Below, piece after piece: positions 36,678 to 53,900 of a stretch of 64,000 nt of DNA. The stretch's first letter is position 1. Each line of letters begins with the position of its first letter. A program made the position numbers and the translations under genes. Source of the DNA: Moringa oleifera (taxonomy: Eukaryota > Streptophyta > Magnoliopsida > Brassicales > Moringaceae); contig JAJFZO010000407.1 in NCBI GenBank assembly GCA_021397835.1, positions 1,984,001 through 2,048,000 on the forward strand. The letters are read 5' to 3'. Below the pieces are notes generated by a model. It was given only the letters and a program-made list of their open reading frames with translations, did not search any database and was not told the DNA's origin.

Positions 36678-38689
36678 ACTCATGACTTTAATAATGACAT
36701 AATTAGCTTCAAAAAGACTTGGTGGTGTTGAGAGAAGATCATAATCCATATACTCTGGTTAGTCAAACCATGTGTAATATAACCTAAAGTTTCTGAATTA
36801 TATTAGTATTCTATAATTATTTGGAATAGAAATAAGATTTCTAATGATTATATGTAGTTTAATCTTTTACTTTTAACATTTATTAATATATATAATATAT
36901 CAAATTTTGAATAAATAAAAAACCATTTAATTTTATTTGAATTTTAATTTAAATATTACCATTTTAATTTGATCAAGTTTACATTTAAAATTTTAATTTG
37001 AATCAATTTTGACAATGTCAAAAAATTTAAAAATTAGAAACCTCAAATTATAAATTTTAAAAGATAAATTTTGATCTAAAATTTTGCACGGACATAAAAG
37101 AATATTTTAAGTTATCATAAGAAATAATTACTATATTAGTTTTGTATTATAAAAAACTTGAAATATTTATAAAAAATAGTCAAAAAATTTTAAATTTAAA
37201 AAATAAGATTAAAATGGAATACAAAATTTATTTGAATTATTTTTAAAGTATTTAATAATAAAAATAATATTAATTTTTATAATCATTTAAAATAAAATTC
37301 AAATTGAAACTTTAAATACAAAATTCATCAAATTGAAATGAATGAAGTTTAAATTGAAATTTAAACAAAGTTGAAAGATTTTTTTATTTTAAATTTTTTA
37401 TTAAGATTATTTTGAAATATTAAAAATTTTATATTAAAGCATATTGAAATAGGATAATATTTGCATAAGATACTGACGAAATGAACATCATTTAAAAATT
37501 TGGCATTGAATGTTTTTGTTTGCAACTTGTTCAAACCAAAATCGCCCAAAAAGAAAACAAAAAGGCTATGTTTGTATCTTGTTAATCTTCCAAAGTCTGC
37601 ATCATTATAATCAAACAAGACAATTTGAAATGTTGAATGGCATACAGACAATCTTGATCAAGAAGCCATGAATATGAAAATCAGTGTGCAATTTGTTGTT
37701 TTTAAGAAATAATTTGGTCTTCAATGGCCAATTATGGAAAATCCTAAGTCAACATTTTCAAATCCAAAAAAAATAAAATAGTATGCTTGTATAGGAAAAG
37801 CAACTTGGTACTAAAAGAGGGAGGCACCGACACAATACTAAATCTCCATATACAAAGAAATGTGATTACATATGACGATCTAAGTTATTAGGAATCATAG
37901 AACTTAAAAGTTATTGGAAAAACATAGTTTCTTTCTTTTTTTTAAAAAAAAAAAAGGTTGAGTGATTTGAATTATCATGTTTTGATCTTTTTGTGTTTGG
38001 GAAAATTAATGTCATGAAAATAAGGAAAACAGTGCATGTAATGTGGTTGATTTGGGGAGTGATGGGCACATCAATTCTTTTATCAATCCTAATGGCACAA
38101 TTCAGGGGAGGAATCAGGCAGAAGGTATGGCACTTAGAGTATTGGGAGACAGTATCAGTGCACTTGAACCCAATGCAATAGATTAATATCGATCATTCAA
38201 AGGTAACCCAGAAGAGAAACTTGCAGGAAATTGGAAGGAAATTTTATATCATTGAAAATCTGTTCAGTTTCGTATCTGATTACTTTGAACATCAACAAAA
38301 TTCTTCTGTAATTGTTTTGTTTTTGATTATTTTCACAACTATTAAAATGAAATGTGTTAATATTAAAATGGGATTGTAACTCAGATCAAATCTATTCATC
38401 TACATTATGAAAATGCTGAATATCTATTTGAAGAATTTGTGATAGAAGTTGGAGGATGGAGAGCCATGGCCATGAAACCTGTGAGCCCCCACCATGGAAA
38501 ACCAAGAACAGAGACACACAAAGTTACCTAGTTGGTTGTGAAAAGAAAAAAAGAAAAAGCAGGAAAGAGAGAGATACTGTCTGTTTGAGCAATTTTTTTT
38601 TTTTCCTGATTTCATGAGTGAAGAGTGGAGAACAGCAATCATTGACACAACCAATTCCCATGTTCCATTGTTTACCTTTAATCATCTTC

Positions 38690-38714
38690 TTCTCTCTCTC
38701 TCTCTCTCTCTCTC
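38690..38714 (+). repeat. (TC)n microsatellite upstream of PXC1
   Basis: About 12 TC units roughly 310 bases before the PXC1 ATG, in the promoter or early leader. Such tracts are common at plant transcription starts. It is complementary to the GA run at 38905-38927. Confidence 0.85.
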
Positions 38715-38880
38715 AAAGACGGCAAAAGTGGGTGTAATAGTGATAAGCAACGTCCCACCTCTCTCCTTTAATCATACCACAAACCCTCTTCACCCTCACA
38801 CCCCTTCCTCCGTCTCTTTCTCTGGTTTTTCTCTTGAATTCAAGTTTTGCTTGGATTTGTTTTTTCTCTCTCTAGAATGC

Positions 38881-38893
38881 ATGGGGACACAAA

Positions 38894-38924
<31 letters not shown>

Positions 38925-38958
38925 AGACTGTTTGTCTCCAGCTTGCTTTGTTTGCTAG
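38881..38958 (+). promoter_or_regulatory. Candidate uORF in the PXC1 leader
   Basis: ATG 38881 opens a 25-codon frame that reads through the (GA)n run as alternating Arg-Glu and stops at TAG 38956-38958, before the PXC1 ATG at 39026. A second, overlapping ATG at 38877 reads the same run in another frame. If the leader includes this segment, GA-run length would change which uORF is read beyond the repeat. The transcription start is not known. Confidence 0.3.
38905..38927 (+). repeat. (GA)n microsatellite in the PXC1 leader
   Basis: About 11 GA units roughly 100 bases before the PXC1 ATG. It is complementary to the (TC)n run about 190 bases upstream, so one transcript containing both could fold back on itself. 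GAGA tracts can also bind BASIC PENTACYSTEINE proteins. Confidence 0.8.
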
Positions 38959-39025
38959 TGCTTAATAGTTGGTAGTAGTAAGAAGTGTAATTTTAAAACA
39001 CTCTTCACACTCACTCTTCCCGCCC

Positions 39026-41152
39026 ATGAAACCGCCAGCCATGACCAAAGCTTATCTCTTCTTCTTCTTCTTCTTCTTAGCTTTCTCTCTTCTTCCTCCC
39101 TCTCTTTCATCTTCGCAGAATGACACAGATGCCCTCACCCTATTTCGTCTTCAGACTGACACCCACGGTAACCTCCTCGCCAACTGGACCGGACCGGACG
39201 CCTGCGCTGCTACGTGGAGGGGCGTTGTTTGCTCGTCGAGGGGCCGTGTCAGTGGGCTGTCACTTCCTTCCCTGTCTCTCCGGGGCCCGCTTACTGCTCT
39301 TTCTCTTCTTGGCCAGCTCCGTATCCTGGACCTCCATGACAACCGCCTGAACGGCTCTGTTTTGCCTATTACCAAGAGCACCAACCTCAAGCTCATTTAC
39401 CTCTCCCACAATGACCTCTCCGGCGAGATTCCGCCGGAGATTTCGTCCCTCAATAGCGTTCTGCGCCTGGACCTTTCTGACAACAACATCCATGGTTCGA
39501 TTCCTGAGGAGTTCGCCGATTTGACCCGCCTTCTCACCCTGCGCCTCCAAAACAACGAGCTCACGGGTCAGATTCCGGACCTTTCCGCCCTTAAAGACCT
39601 GAAAGAGCTCAACTTGTCCAACAACGAATTCTTTGGGCGGTTGCCAGATGGTTTGTTGAGGAAATTTGGAGACCGGAGCTTTTCGGGCAACGAGGGGCTT
39701 TGCGGATCGGACCCGCTGCCCGTTTGCTCGTTCACAAAAACTCCTACGGCTCCAACTGCAGCTGAAATCGTCCCGTCGAACCCGAGTTCGATACCCAAGA
39801 GACCAATCATTGGACCAGAGAAGAATCACCGGCGAAAAGGGTTAAGTCCAGGAGCCATAGCCGCGATAGTGTTGGCAAATTGCGTGGCATTGTTGGTTGT
39901 GACATCGTTTCTAGTGGCGTACTACTGCGGGAGGGATAGAAGCTCAAGCTCCAAAGCAGGTAGTGTCCAGAGCGGGAAGAGGAGGAGCAGTTACGGGAGC
40001 GACAAGGTGTACGTTAACGGAGGCGGAGGCGGTGATGACAGTGATGGAACCACTGCTACAGACAGAAGCAAGTTGGTGTTCTTCGAGAGGAGAAAGCAGT
40101 TTGAGCTTGAGGACCTGCTGCGTGCATCAGCAGAGATGCTGGGCAAAGGAAGCTTGGGGACTGTATACAAGGCGGTGCTCGACGACGGGAGCACCGTGGC
40201 CGTGAAGAGGCTCAAGGACGCAAACCCATGTCCCAGGAAGGAGTTCGAGCAGTACATGGACGTGATCGGGAAGCTTAAGCACCCTAACATCGTGAGACTC
40301 AGAGCTTACTATTATGCTAAGGAGGAGAAGCTTCTTGTATACGACTATCTCCCTAATGGCAGCTTGCATTCCCTTCTTCATGGTTTGTATCTTCCTTCAA
40401 GCATTCTTTGATGATAATATAAGGGGTATGATCTATTTTTTCGTTCTGATTCTTGGTTTCACTTGTTTATAAGATCAGGCAATCGTGGTCCCGGGAGAAT
40501 TCCGTTGGACTGGACTACAAGGATCAGCTTGGTTTTAGGGGCTGCTCGTGGCCTCGCCAAGATTCACGAGGATTATGGTGGATCAAAGATACCTCATGGA
40601 AACGTGAAGTCTTCTAATGTGTTACTCGACAAGAACGGTGTTGCCATGATTTCTGATTTTGGCCTGTCTCTGTTACTCAACCCTGTTCATGCCATCGCAA
40701 GGTTGGGAGGATACAGAGCACCGGAGCAGGCCGAAGTCAAGCGACTCTCCCAAAAGGCCGATGTGTACAGTTTCGGGGTCTTATTGCTGGAAGTACTCAC
40801 AGGGAGAGCTCCATCACAGTACCCTTCGCCGACTCGACCTCGCATGGAGGAAGAGGAGCAGATTGTGGATCTTCCCAAATGGGTCCGATCGGTTGTGAAG
40901 GAAGAGTGGACGGCGGAGGTGTTCGACCAAGAGCTCTTGAGGTACAAGAACATTGAGGAGGAACTAGTGGCTATGCTCCATGTGGGTTTGGCTTGTGTGG
41001 TTCCACTGCCTGATAAGAGGCCAACAATGGCAGAAGTTGCTAAGATGATCGAAGATATCAGAGTGGAGCAGTCTCCGTTAGGAGAAGATTACGACGAATC
41101 ACGAAATTCTCTGTCGCCTTCTCTCGCCACCACCGAAGATGGCCTACCTTGA
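39026..41152 (+). CDS. PXC1: LRR receptor-like kinase, PXC1-like
   Basis: Two exons, 39026-40382 and 40479-41152, with a 96-bp phase-1 intron (GTTTGT...TCAG) give 676 residues. Order: signal peptide (about 1-28, poly-Phe core), N-terminal LRR cap, about five LRRs (75-205), a Ser/Pro-rich linker, one membrane segment (about 275-302), a Gly/Ser-rich juxtamembrane region, and a kinase domain from about 368 (GKGSLGTVYKA, ATP-site Lys394 in VAVK). The catalytic loop reads HGN (492-494) instead of HRD, while DFG (512-514) is intact: a typical atypical kinase of the LRR-III group. Close matches to Arabidopsis PXC1 (PXY/TDR-CORRELATED 1), which acts in secondary wall formation in xylem fibres, include TLFRLQTDTHGNL near the start and ESRNSLSPSLATT near the end. 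In Arabidopsis it sits beside a pyruvate kinase gene, as it nearly does here. I start at ATG 39026; 39041 is possible. Confidence 0.94.
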
Positions 41153-42332
41153 TACCAATTTGGTCGGCTTCATCGTTATTCTATGGTCATTCCCTTCATA
41201 ATAAGCAGTTTCGGGCTTTTTGTGATTATTTCAGGCTCTTTCTTAGATCCTATGGTTGTCTTGTGTTTTTTGTAATATCTGTAAGACTTTAAGTTTTCCT
41301 GTTGTTGCAGATGAGAAGATCTGATGGTGTCAAGGCGACAAGATAGTTGTTTAGACTTCTCTTAATGTAAACTTTGACATTTAAGTAATTCTCAGTTACG
41401 TCAAAAAGCAAACACAAGCTTATGGAGATACCACCCAATAAGCTCCAATGCTTTGCTAGTAACCATGCAGAGTTTAGTTTCCTAATAAAAGTAATAAAAA
41501 TACTCATACTCTGTTGTCTTGAGCTTTTATATTAAAAACAAACAATATTTTTATAATTTATTACATTTAATGTAAAGAAAATATTCAGTTTGTTAAATTA
41601 CTAAAATCAATAAAATTTAAATCAACAAAAATCATAATCCTTTAATTTGCAAAGGATACCGGAGTTTGATCCTCTTCTCAGAGCCATACCCCTAAGCTTC
41701 ATTTCTGACTTAAATAGGCATACATAATGAAGTGAATTCCTCATCTAAAGAAATAAAAGCACATTAACCATAGGAAATACTAGAATCAAACCTTTTGCAG
41801 TCCATGCAAAACAAGAATTTATGGCATTGCTATCCAGTCCCATTGCAAAACACATCATATACAAATTAACATTAGCCTAACAAAATTGGTTTCCACATAA
41901 ATCACCATATACTAATCTCTACTTTATCATGACTTGCAATTTTATATCCACCTGTAATCAGCACTATCAGTACACTGTTCTCTCTGCAGAGGCATTTTTT
42001 CCCACAACTAATGCCTTTGATTGGCAAAATACAATTTAGTAACACCAAAACACAGACATCAATAGCACTCTAGGATGCAGATCATCAACAATACAACCAA
42101 ATCTGTCAGTAATCGGCGATCAGCACTCACAAGTTAGAAGCCCTTGTCCACCTTCTCATGTAATGCAGATGACAAACAGCAGATCCTAATGAAGAAAATT
42201 CACAAAGGCTGTGATAAAGAGAAGCCTGGCCTCTAAGATCAGATGCCCCTAATTTGTTTTTAACCGTCTGTTGAACATAGTTGGCCATAGCATCTTAAGT
42301 TGTGACACCCCAAAGCAAATGGGTTTCATAGA
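41153..42332. other. Convergent 3' flanks between PXC1 and the trihelix-UMPK gene
   Basis: No ORF with recognisable content. It should hold the 3' UTRs of both genes, which are transcribed towards each other. Confidence 0.55.
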
Positions 42333-47510
<5,178 letters not shown>

Positions 47511-47526
47511 TAAAGTGGCAGAGACG

Positions 47527-47541
47527 TTAGGGTTAGGGTTT
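47527..47541 (-). promoter_or_regulatory. Telo-box in the leader of the trihelix-UMPK gene
   Basis: On the minus strand this reads AAACCCTAACCCTAA, two telomere-like units, 17-31 bases upstream of the ATG at 47510. AAACCCTA telo-boxes are frequent near the start of plant genes for translation and growth, where they bind TRB proteins. Whether it lies in the promoter or the leader depends on the start of transcription. Confidence 0.55.
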
Positions 47542-48709
47542 GGGTGGGAACGGCGACGTTAGAGGTAGGAGATGGAACGTTTGAGGGGAGTCAGGGGGCG
47601 TCTCTTGACGGAAGGAGAAGGCCGTGAGTTTTTGAGTGGATGGGCCGTGACGGATAGTGACGGTCCCGTTAAGTAATGGCAGAACTGCGTTGACATGTGG
47701 GTGGGTACCTGATAGGTGAAAAGAATTCAGCATGTTTGGTACTCCGGTTAGGTCTGCGCGCTTTTGGAGTTTGGTTGGGTGAAGTTGGATAGTAACGCCT
47801 CTAACTGTTGCTCAAGGTAATAACAAAGTTTATCAATTATAGTAAAATAATAAAAATATTTTTTAAAAATCTGTAAATTATAAATCAAAATTAATACGTC
47901 AGTAATTTAATTTACATGATCTTGCAAGTTCATTGATTATATCAATTTTGGTTTTTGTTCTTAATCTTATTTAAGTTTTCTTGTTTCACTTCGATTAAAT
48001 TACAAAAATGTCCCCAAGGTTAAGGTAAAATTACAAATGCATGCCTACGCTTTTTTCTTATTTATATATAACACAAAATATTTGTTAGTCAAACATTCAT
48101 AAAAGTAAAAAAAAAAAAACCATTCGTGACATTATTGTTATTTTCTTATTCAAAAATTTTTGATTTGGATAATTATGACAATGTCTCTTTTTGAATAATA
48201 TTTTTTTATTTTTTATAAATAATTAATAATATTTTAATAATATTGAATAATATTTAAAGTACAATATATTTAAATTTTATAAAATTTTAATATTTGATTC
48301 ATATAATCAAATACATTTCATGATATAAAAGTAATATTGTAAATCTTAAAACAACAAAAATAGAGGGTATAATTTTCAATGCTTAATAGCATTTAAAATC
48401 TGTGTTATAGTCAAAAATATTTTTGTCTTTTCATTATTTTTTATCAATTTATAAATTGTTAAATCTTAAAACGATGTCATTTCACTATATTGAAAAACGG
48501 TCTATCTTCCTCATTGACGTTACCTGAAACTTTTTAATTATTATTGTTAGAAAATCTTCCACCATTTTCCTCCCTTCTTCTTTTCTTTTCCATCATGGGC
48601 AGCTTTCTGCAAAATCTTAATCTCCAACTTCATTTGGACCTGTCATTAAACCAAAGCAATTCAACATGTTGTGACTTTTGAATTTTTTAAAAATAATAAA
48701 TAAATAAAT

Positions 48710-49050
48710 AATAAAAAACTTAAGATGCCATTAATATTATTTTAGTTTTTCATTTTTAAATTTTGTTTTAAAAAAATTGATTGATAATATTATTTTAAAA
48801 ATAATTTGTTTTTTTTGGATTGATTGATAATTATAATAATGCCATTAATAAAACATGTTCTTCATATTTTTAATTATTTTAAAAATTAAAGTTTTAGAAC
48901 AAAATAAAATACAACTTGAGATGTTTTGTATTTCTTATTTTTAAAATAAAAAATAAAAAATATTTTTATAATTAATTTTTATAAACCAGTTTCATCAAAT
49001 AATTATTTTAACATTTTATTTAAAAAAATAAAAAATAAAAATCAAATAAA
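48710..49050. repeat. AT-rich dispersed repeat, copy B
   Basis: Matches the ordered blocks of 15455-15730, including GATTGATAATTATAATAATG followed by CATTAAT, and an end like AAAAATCAAATAAATCC against AAAAATCAAACAGGC. See the entry for copy A. Confidence 0.35.
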
Positions 49051-50354
49051 TCCTTATATATATATATTTGGGTTTCATTTAATTCTCCTTTTCAGTTGTT
49101 TTTTTTTCCCTTTTTAACTTTTTTCAAGATGCCAAACAAATTGACAGAGGATCCCATTCTCGCCAAAACATAAATATACCCCAAAATCTCGTTTGCTAAT
49201 CTCTCCTCTCTTTTTCACCATGAATAACTCTGTCGAAATTTAATCTTAAACTTGGATAATAATATTTTAAAGAAAAAACTAAAGATGACAAAAAAAAAAC
49301 ATAAAATTCTTGGTTAATTTATTTCATTTTGCAACTATGACTTTCAAAATATGTTCATTTATAATTTTTTAAATTTGATTAGTATTTAATTTTATATGTC
49401 AAGCACAATTTCATTCACAAAAAAAATATCGGATGAGTAAATTTATATATTTTGAATGAGATTAGATTCAATTAACAGATTCTTTTTACCTTTTAAATTT
49501 ACAAAAAATAGTTCACATCTCCTTTAAAACTTTGAGATTTAAAACTTAGTTGTGCTAATTCAATTGATAGAATCCTAAAAGATAAAAAATACTAAGGATT
49601 GGTGGACAGCATGGAGTGTCGTGATTGATCTCGATTAATCATAGATGATGAATCTATCTTTAATTAAAAAATAAAAATAAAAACATATTATTTTAATTTA
49701 ATTAATAAATTATAAAAATTTGATTTTATTTTCATTAACATCATTGACCATCGGGTCTTTCTTCGTCCATACATTAATATTAAGATTGTATTATCATTTT
49801 TAAAATATAAAAATATGTTTGATAATATAAATCAAACATCGAAAAAACTTTATGATATTTTTATCTTAACATTAATTAATTCATTGAGATAAAGTAAAAC
49901 ACTTACATATACTATTTAGAAATTAATTATGTTGTATTTATACACTTCAGTCCGTACAGAAGTTACTGTTAAATATTTATTATTTTATAAAAATCAGAAA
50001 ATAATAAAATGCCCCAGAAAGTCATCATTGACCACCCACCAGTGCCATGTACCGGTGCTAAGGACATCACGGTTTTTCGTCAACGGAATCGAAAACATCG
50101 TGCTAAGCTTATTATTTTATGCAAACCAGTGGCACAAGCGTTGAAGAGTAGCAATTCGGTGTGCCCAACCATTGGGAGTCCCAACGGGCGCGACAGGCCC
50201 ATAGAAATTGGCTACTTCCAACTACCTAGAGCTCATGGGTTCACCGGTCGGTTTTGCTTTCACCTTTCGCTTTCAGTGGCCGCGTGCACTTTCTGCTGTC
50301 CCCGTATCTCACATGCTGCACCCTCGCGCTTCTTGAAACCCCACTCTCTCAAAA

Positions 50355-50360
50355 CACGTG
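50355..50360. promoter_or_regulatory. G-box CACGTG upstream of pyruvate kinase
   Basis: A palindromic CACGTG about 570 bases before the pyruvate kinase ATG. G-boxes bind bZIP and bHLH factors in light and ABA responses. The six-base motif can occur by chance. Confidence 0.3.
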
Positions 50361-50604
50361 CAAATATTTCCTAAATTCCTTGAGCAACCTCACGCTTGTT
50401 TACAGCGTTTGAAGGCACGACCATACCAGAGAGGTCTTCGTCTTCGATGTTGTATACACGCTTTAATGGTTCGCGTGATACTGACCTGGCCTCTTCTCCA
50501 CGAAACTCTCACGCGCATTGTTTAACTAAGCTCTCCGTACTACGGCGGTTCATCATACCACATGTGCCATCAATGCTTTGCCCCGTCAGATGTTTTGACT
50601 TTAC

Positions 50605-50610
50605 CACGTG
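50605..50610. promoter_or_regulatory. G-box (ACCACGTGG context) upstream of pyruvate kinase
   Basis: CACGTG flanked as ACCACGTGGA, about 320 bases before the ATG. The CCACGTGG core is a strong G-box context. It is the second such site in this 350-base region. Confidence 0.35.
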
Positions 50611-50928
50611 GATGACCGAGAGGGCAAGGAGAGACTGGTACGCGGTGAAAACGGAAAAGGTCATTTGTTGTGAAACAACTAGGTTTTCCGCTTAAAAAAG
50701 AAAAAAAAGAGGAGGGTTTATTAAGAAGCATATTCTGAGGTGGTCAAGCTCTTTTAAACAATCAATCAGCAAGTAGCAGCAAGACCACTCTACCTTTGTG
50801 GTCGATTCACGCCATTTTTCTCCTTCACGAAAAAGGACAATCTTCCTGTCTCTCTCTGTCTTTCTTGTCTTTGAAACCTTCGATTTGTCTTCTAGATTTA
50901 CAAGTTTAGATTCAGTAATCACTAGAAG

Positions 50929-53900
50929 ATGCATTCTAGTCACTTGCTTCTCGAAGAGCCAATCAGGATGGCTTCAATCCTGGAGCCATCTAAGGCTGTA
51001 AGTTTCAATCGCTGATTGATTTCTATCTAATTTCGTTTTATTTCGGATCCCTAGAGAAATTTATTCGATGTTAGTTGCTTGACCCATATGCTTGTTAGAT
51101 TTGATGGTAAATTAAGATGTTTGATGATTTTGCAGAGTTTCTTTCCTGCAATGACGAAGATTGTGGGGACTTTAGGCCCGAAATCTAGGACTGTCGAGGT
51201 TATCTCTGGCTGCCTCAAAGCTGGAATGTCTGGCACGTGATTTTTTTTCTTTTGGTTCTGTAATTCAAAATTTGTTCTTCTTATTGTTTTCTGAAACTGT
51301 GTTTTCATTAGTAGAATTTGTTTTGAATGTGTATGGTGTGTTTTGGCAGTGGCGCGCTTTGATTTTTCATGGGGTGATCCAGAGTATCACCAGGCAACTT
51401 TGGAGAATTTGAAGGCTGCAGTGAAGAGCACCAAGAAGCTTTGTGCTGTATGTTCCTAATGATTTCTTTATATTTCCTAATAATGTATTTCAATTTGTTT
51501 TATTCATCTGATTGTTTGGTTGCCTAGAGAAGGCACTTACCAGCTATACACACTCACATATAGACTTGTACATTGATTACTAGTAAATAGATATCTATAG
51601 TTTATGTTATAGTTTGTGGTGATTTGGTGTAACTTTGGTCAGTTAACATATTCAAAGTGCTATTGATTCTGAGCCTAGCTTCTAACCTTATGCTTACAAC
51701 AGTGGAAAACGTGACTTGGGCCATTCAAACAGTACTTTGTTGCCATCTGTTTCGTCTGAGACACCTGACTTATCTTTTTTTTTTTTTTTGGTGGAAATAT
51801 GGTATTTCTTGCTGTATATATGTTTCAGTTAGTGGACAAGAAGGGATAGAATGAATGGTGTTCTTCTTGGTTTTTCAGGTCATGTTGGATACAGTGGGGG
51901 CTGAGTTGCAGGTTGTTAACAAGACTGAGAAATCAATTTCCCTTAAGGCAGATGGTTATGTTGTTCTGACGCCAAATCAAGAGCAAGAAGCCTCTTCAGA
52001 AATCTTGCCCATAAATTTTGATGGACTCTCAAAGGTTCAACAATCTCCTTGTTCATCCCATCATTTTGTTTTATACTCTGTACATTAGTTTGTTTGAACC
52101 CATTTCTATTTGTTCTAAGTTGTCAATGTTGTAAAATGGTTCTTGGAGTTTAGAATGACAAAACCTCATTGATGTTATTATTCTTTTCATTGGGATATCT
52201 GCATGCTCTTCTCAATTTGGGATTTGATGTCAGATTGTTGATCATATTTATATGGGGACGTCACCTTCAGATGGATATGTTGTGATGTTCTAAGTGGTGC
52301 TGGGTAGCAAATTGTAAACAAGCTCTAGTAACCATACATTGCATCATGACTAACCTGAATTGGCTGCAAATCATTTTTTCAATGCACTTGAAACCTCTTG
52401 TGTTGGCTTTACTTTAGGATTGGATGACTTCTGCGATTACATTATATTCTTATTGTCACTTTCCTTGCAATCTCCATCATAAACCTAATTTCCAGTTGCT
52501 TTTTGCAGGCAGTGAAGAAAGGAGATACTATATTTGTTGGTCAGTACCTCTTCACAGGAAGTGAAACTACTTCTGTATGGCTGGAGGTAAGAATAACTTA
52601 TATAAAGGGATGACCTAACTTTAGTGGGTCTTTTTGTTGGTGCATGTTCTTCTTTTATCATTGTTGTTATCATTATTAGTTGCTTTATCATTAATATTTT
52701 GTGAGCTTCTCTTTCTCCTTTTCTCTGGGCAAAGGACTGATTGCTTGATATCGCTTATTCCTAACTGCATCTATGACTTCTTGAGACTCAATCTTGTGAC
52801 CTGCTTTGGATGCTTGGGTTATTGTGTGTTTGAGGAAATCTAATTTCTGCGCAAAAATATCATAGCTTACATCATAAAGAAAACTTTCATACACCTGCTT
52901 CCGATAAACTAGATCATAAGTCTGCAAGACTTATAAGTTCTTGCTGGAGTTATGTAGGTTGATGAAGTCAAAGGGGATGATGTCATTTGTGTGATAAAGA
53001 ACACTGCAACTCTTGCCGGCTCTCTGTTCACAATGCATGCCTCTCAGATTCATATTGGTTTGCCAACCCTCTCTGATAAAGATAAGGAGGTAAAGTTTTA
53101 TTTTAAGTTACAGATTTTCTCAATTGGCTCTAATGTGCTTAGAGGCCTGCCTCTCTGTCATTCTCACTCTGCCCACATGTACATACAGACAGAACATTCT
53201 GGCTTGATGCCATGATTTTTTAACTTACATTTGTGATATTTCCATGCTCACTTTAGGTTATTAGTACATGGGGAGTTCAAAACAAAATAGACTTCCTCTC
53301 ATTGTCATATACCCGACATGCAGAAGATGTTCGCCATGTAAGTCTTTTGGAGGGTGTTACTTAAATTCAGCATCTCTTGTATCTCTCCACTTACTGTTGG
53401 TTGTTTGAAATAGCTTCATTATCTGGCTTTGTTGCACCATGATGTAGGCTCGTGAATTCCTTTCGAAGTTGGGTGATCTCAATCAAACTCAAATTTTTGC
53501 TAAGATTGAGAATGTAGAGGTTAGTTGGTGATATTGTTTGCTTGAAATCAGCCTTTCTTGAATGTAACTTTGATTGTAAAATTTGGTGCTCGGTGAATTT
53601 TAGGGATTGACCCATTTTGATGAGATCCTAGCAGAAGCAGATGGCATTATACTTTCCCGTGGTAATTTGGGAATAGATCTTCCACCTGAGAAGGTCAGTT
53701 CCTATGAAAAAGTAGTGAATTTGCTACGTGTTTTTGTACCTCTGATTGGGTGGCTATCTAACATTTAATGAGATGCGGATTTATCATGTTCAGAGACAAT
53801 TGCATTACTCTTCCAGTAGCATCTTGGCTATTAGACATAAAGGCTTAAAGGAATATTTTAAATTTTAATTGTTTTTGAGAGTAGTGAATCTGTTTGTAGA

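Larger units (their letters stand above)
31990..38680. other. Long intergenic region, no gene recognised
   Basis: About 6.7 kb with no ORF longer than about 110 codons and no domain I recognise. About 32650-33000 is GC-richer but broken in all frames. A (TAA)n run is at 33823-33841 and a CT run at 36653-36677. About 36780-37450 is very AT-rich and resembles 10340-10640, including a shared stretch near TTTTTATAATCATTTAAA. The right end is probably the upstream region of PXC1. Confidence 0.5.
47542..50928. other. Divergent promoter region between the fusion gene and pyruvate kinase
   Basis: About 3.4 kb between two genes transcribed away from each other. About 47820-49990 is AT-rich and contains copy B of a dispersed repeat (48710-49050). 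About 50000-50900 is GC-richer with two CACGTG motifs and probably forms the pyruvate kinase promoter and leader. Open frames of 121 and 99 codons there show no domain, and I do not call them genes. Confidence 0.5.

Noticed and set aside
38969..39025. N-terminal extension of PXC1 from 38969
   Set aside because: The extension begins at TTG, not ATG. The first ATG (39026) directly precedes a signal peptide.
39260..39829. 189-codon open frame on the - strand
   Set aside because: Antisense shadow of the LRR and linker coding region of PXC1. Composition is unlike a real protein.
50009..50695. Two adjacent open frames (121 and 99 codons) before pyruvate kinase
   Set aside because: No recognisable motif, different frames, and G-boxes within the stretch. 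It reads better as promoter and leader DNA.
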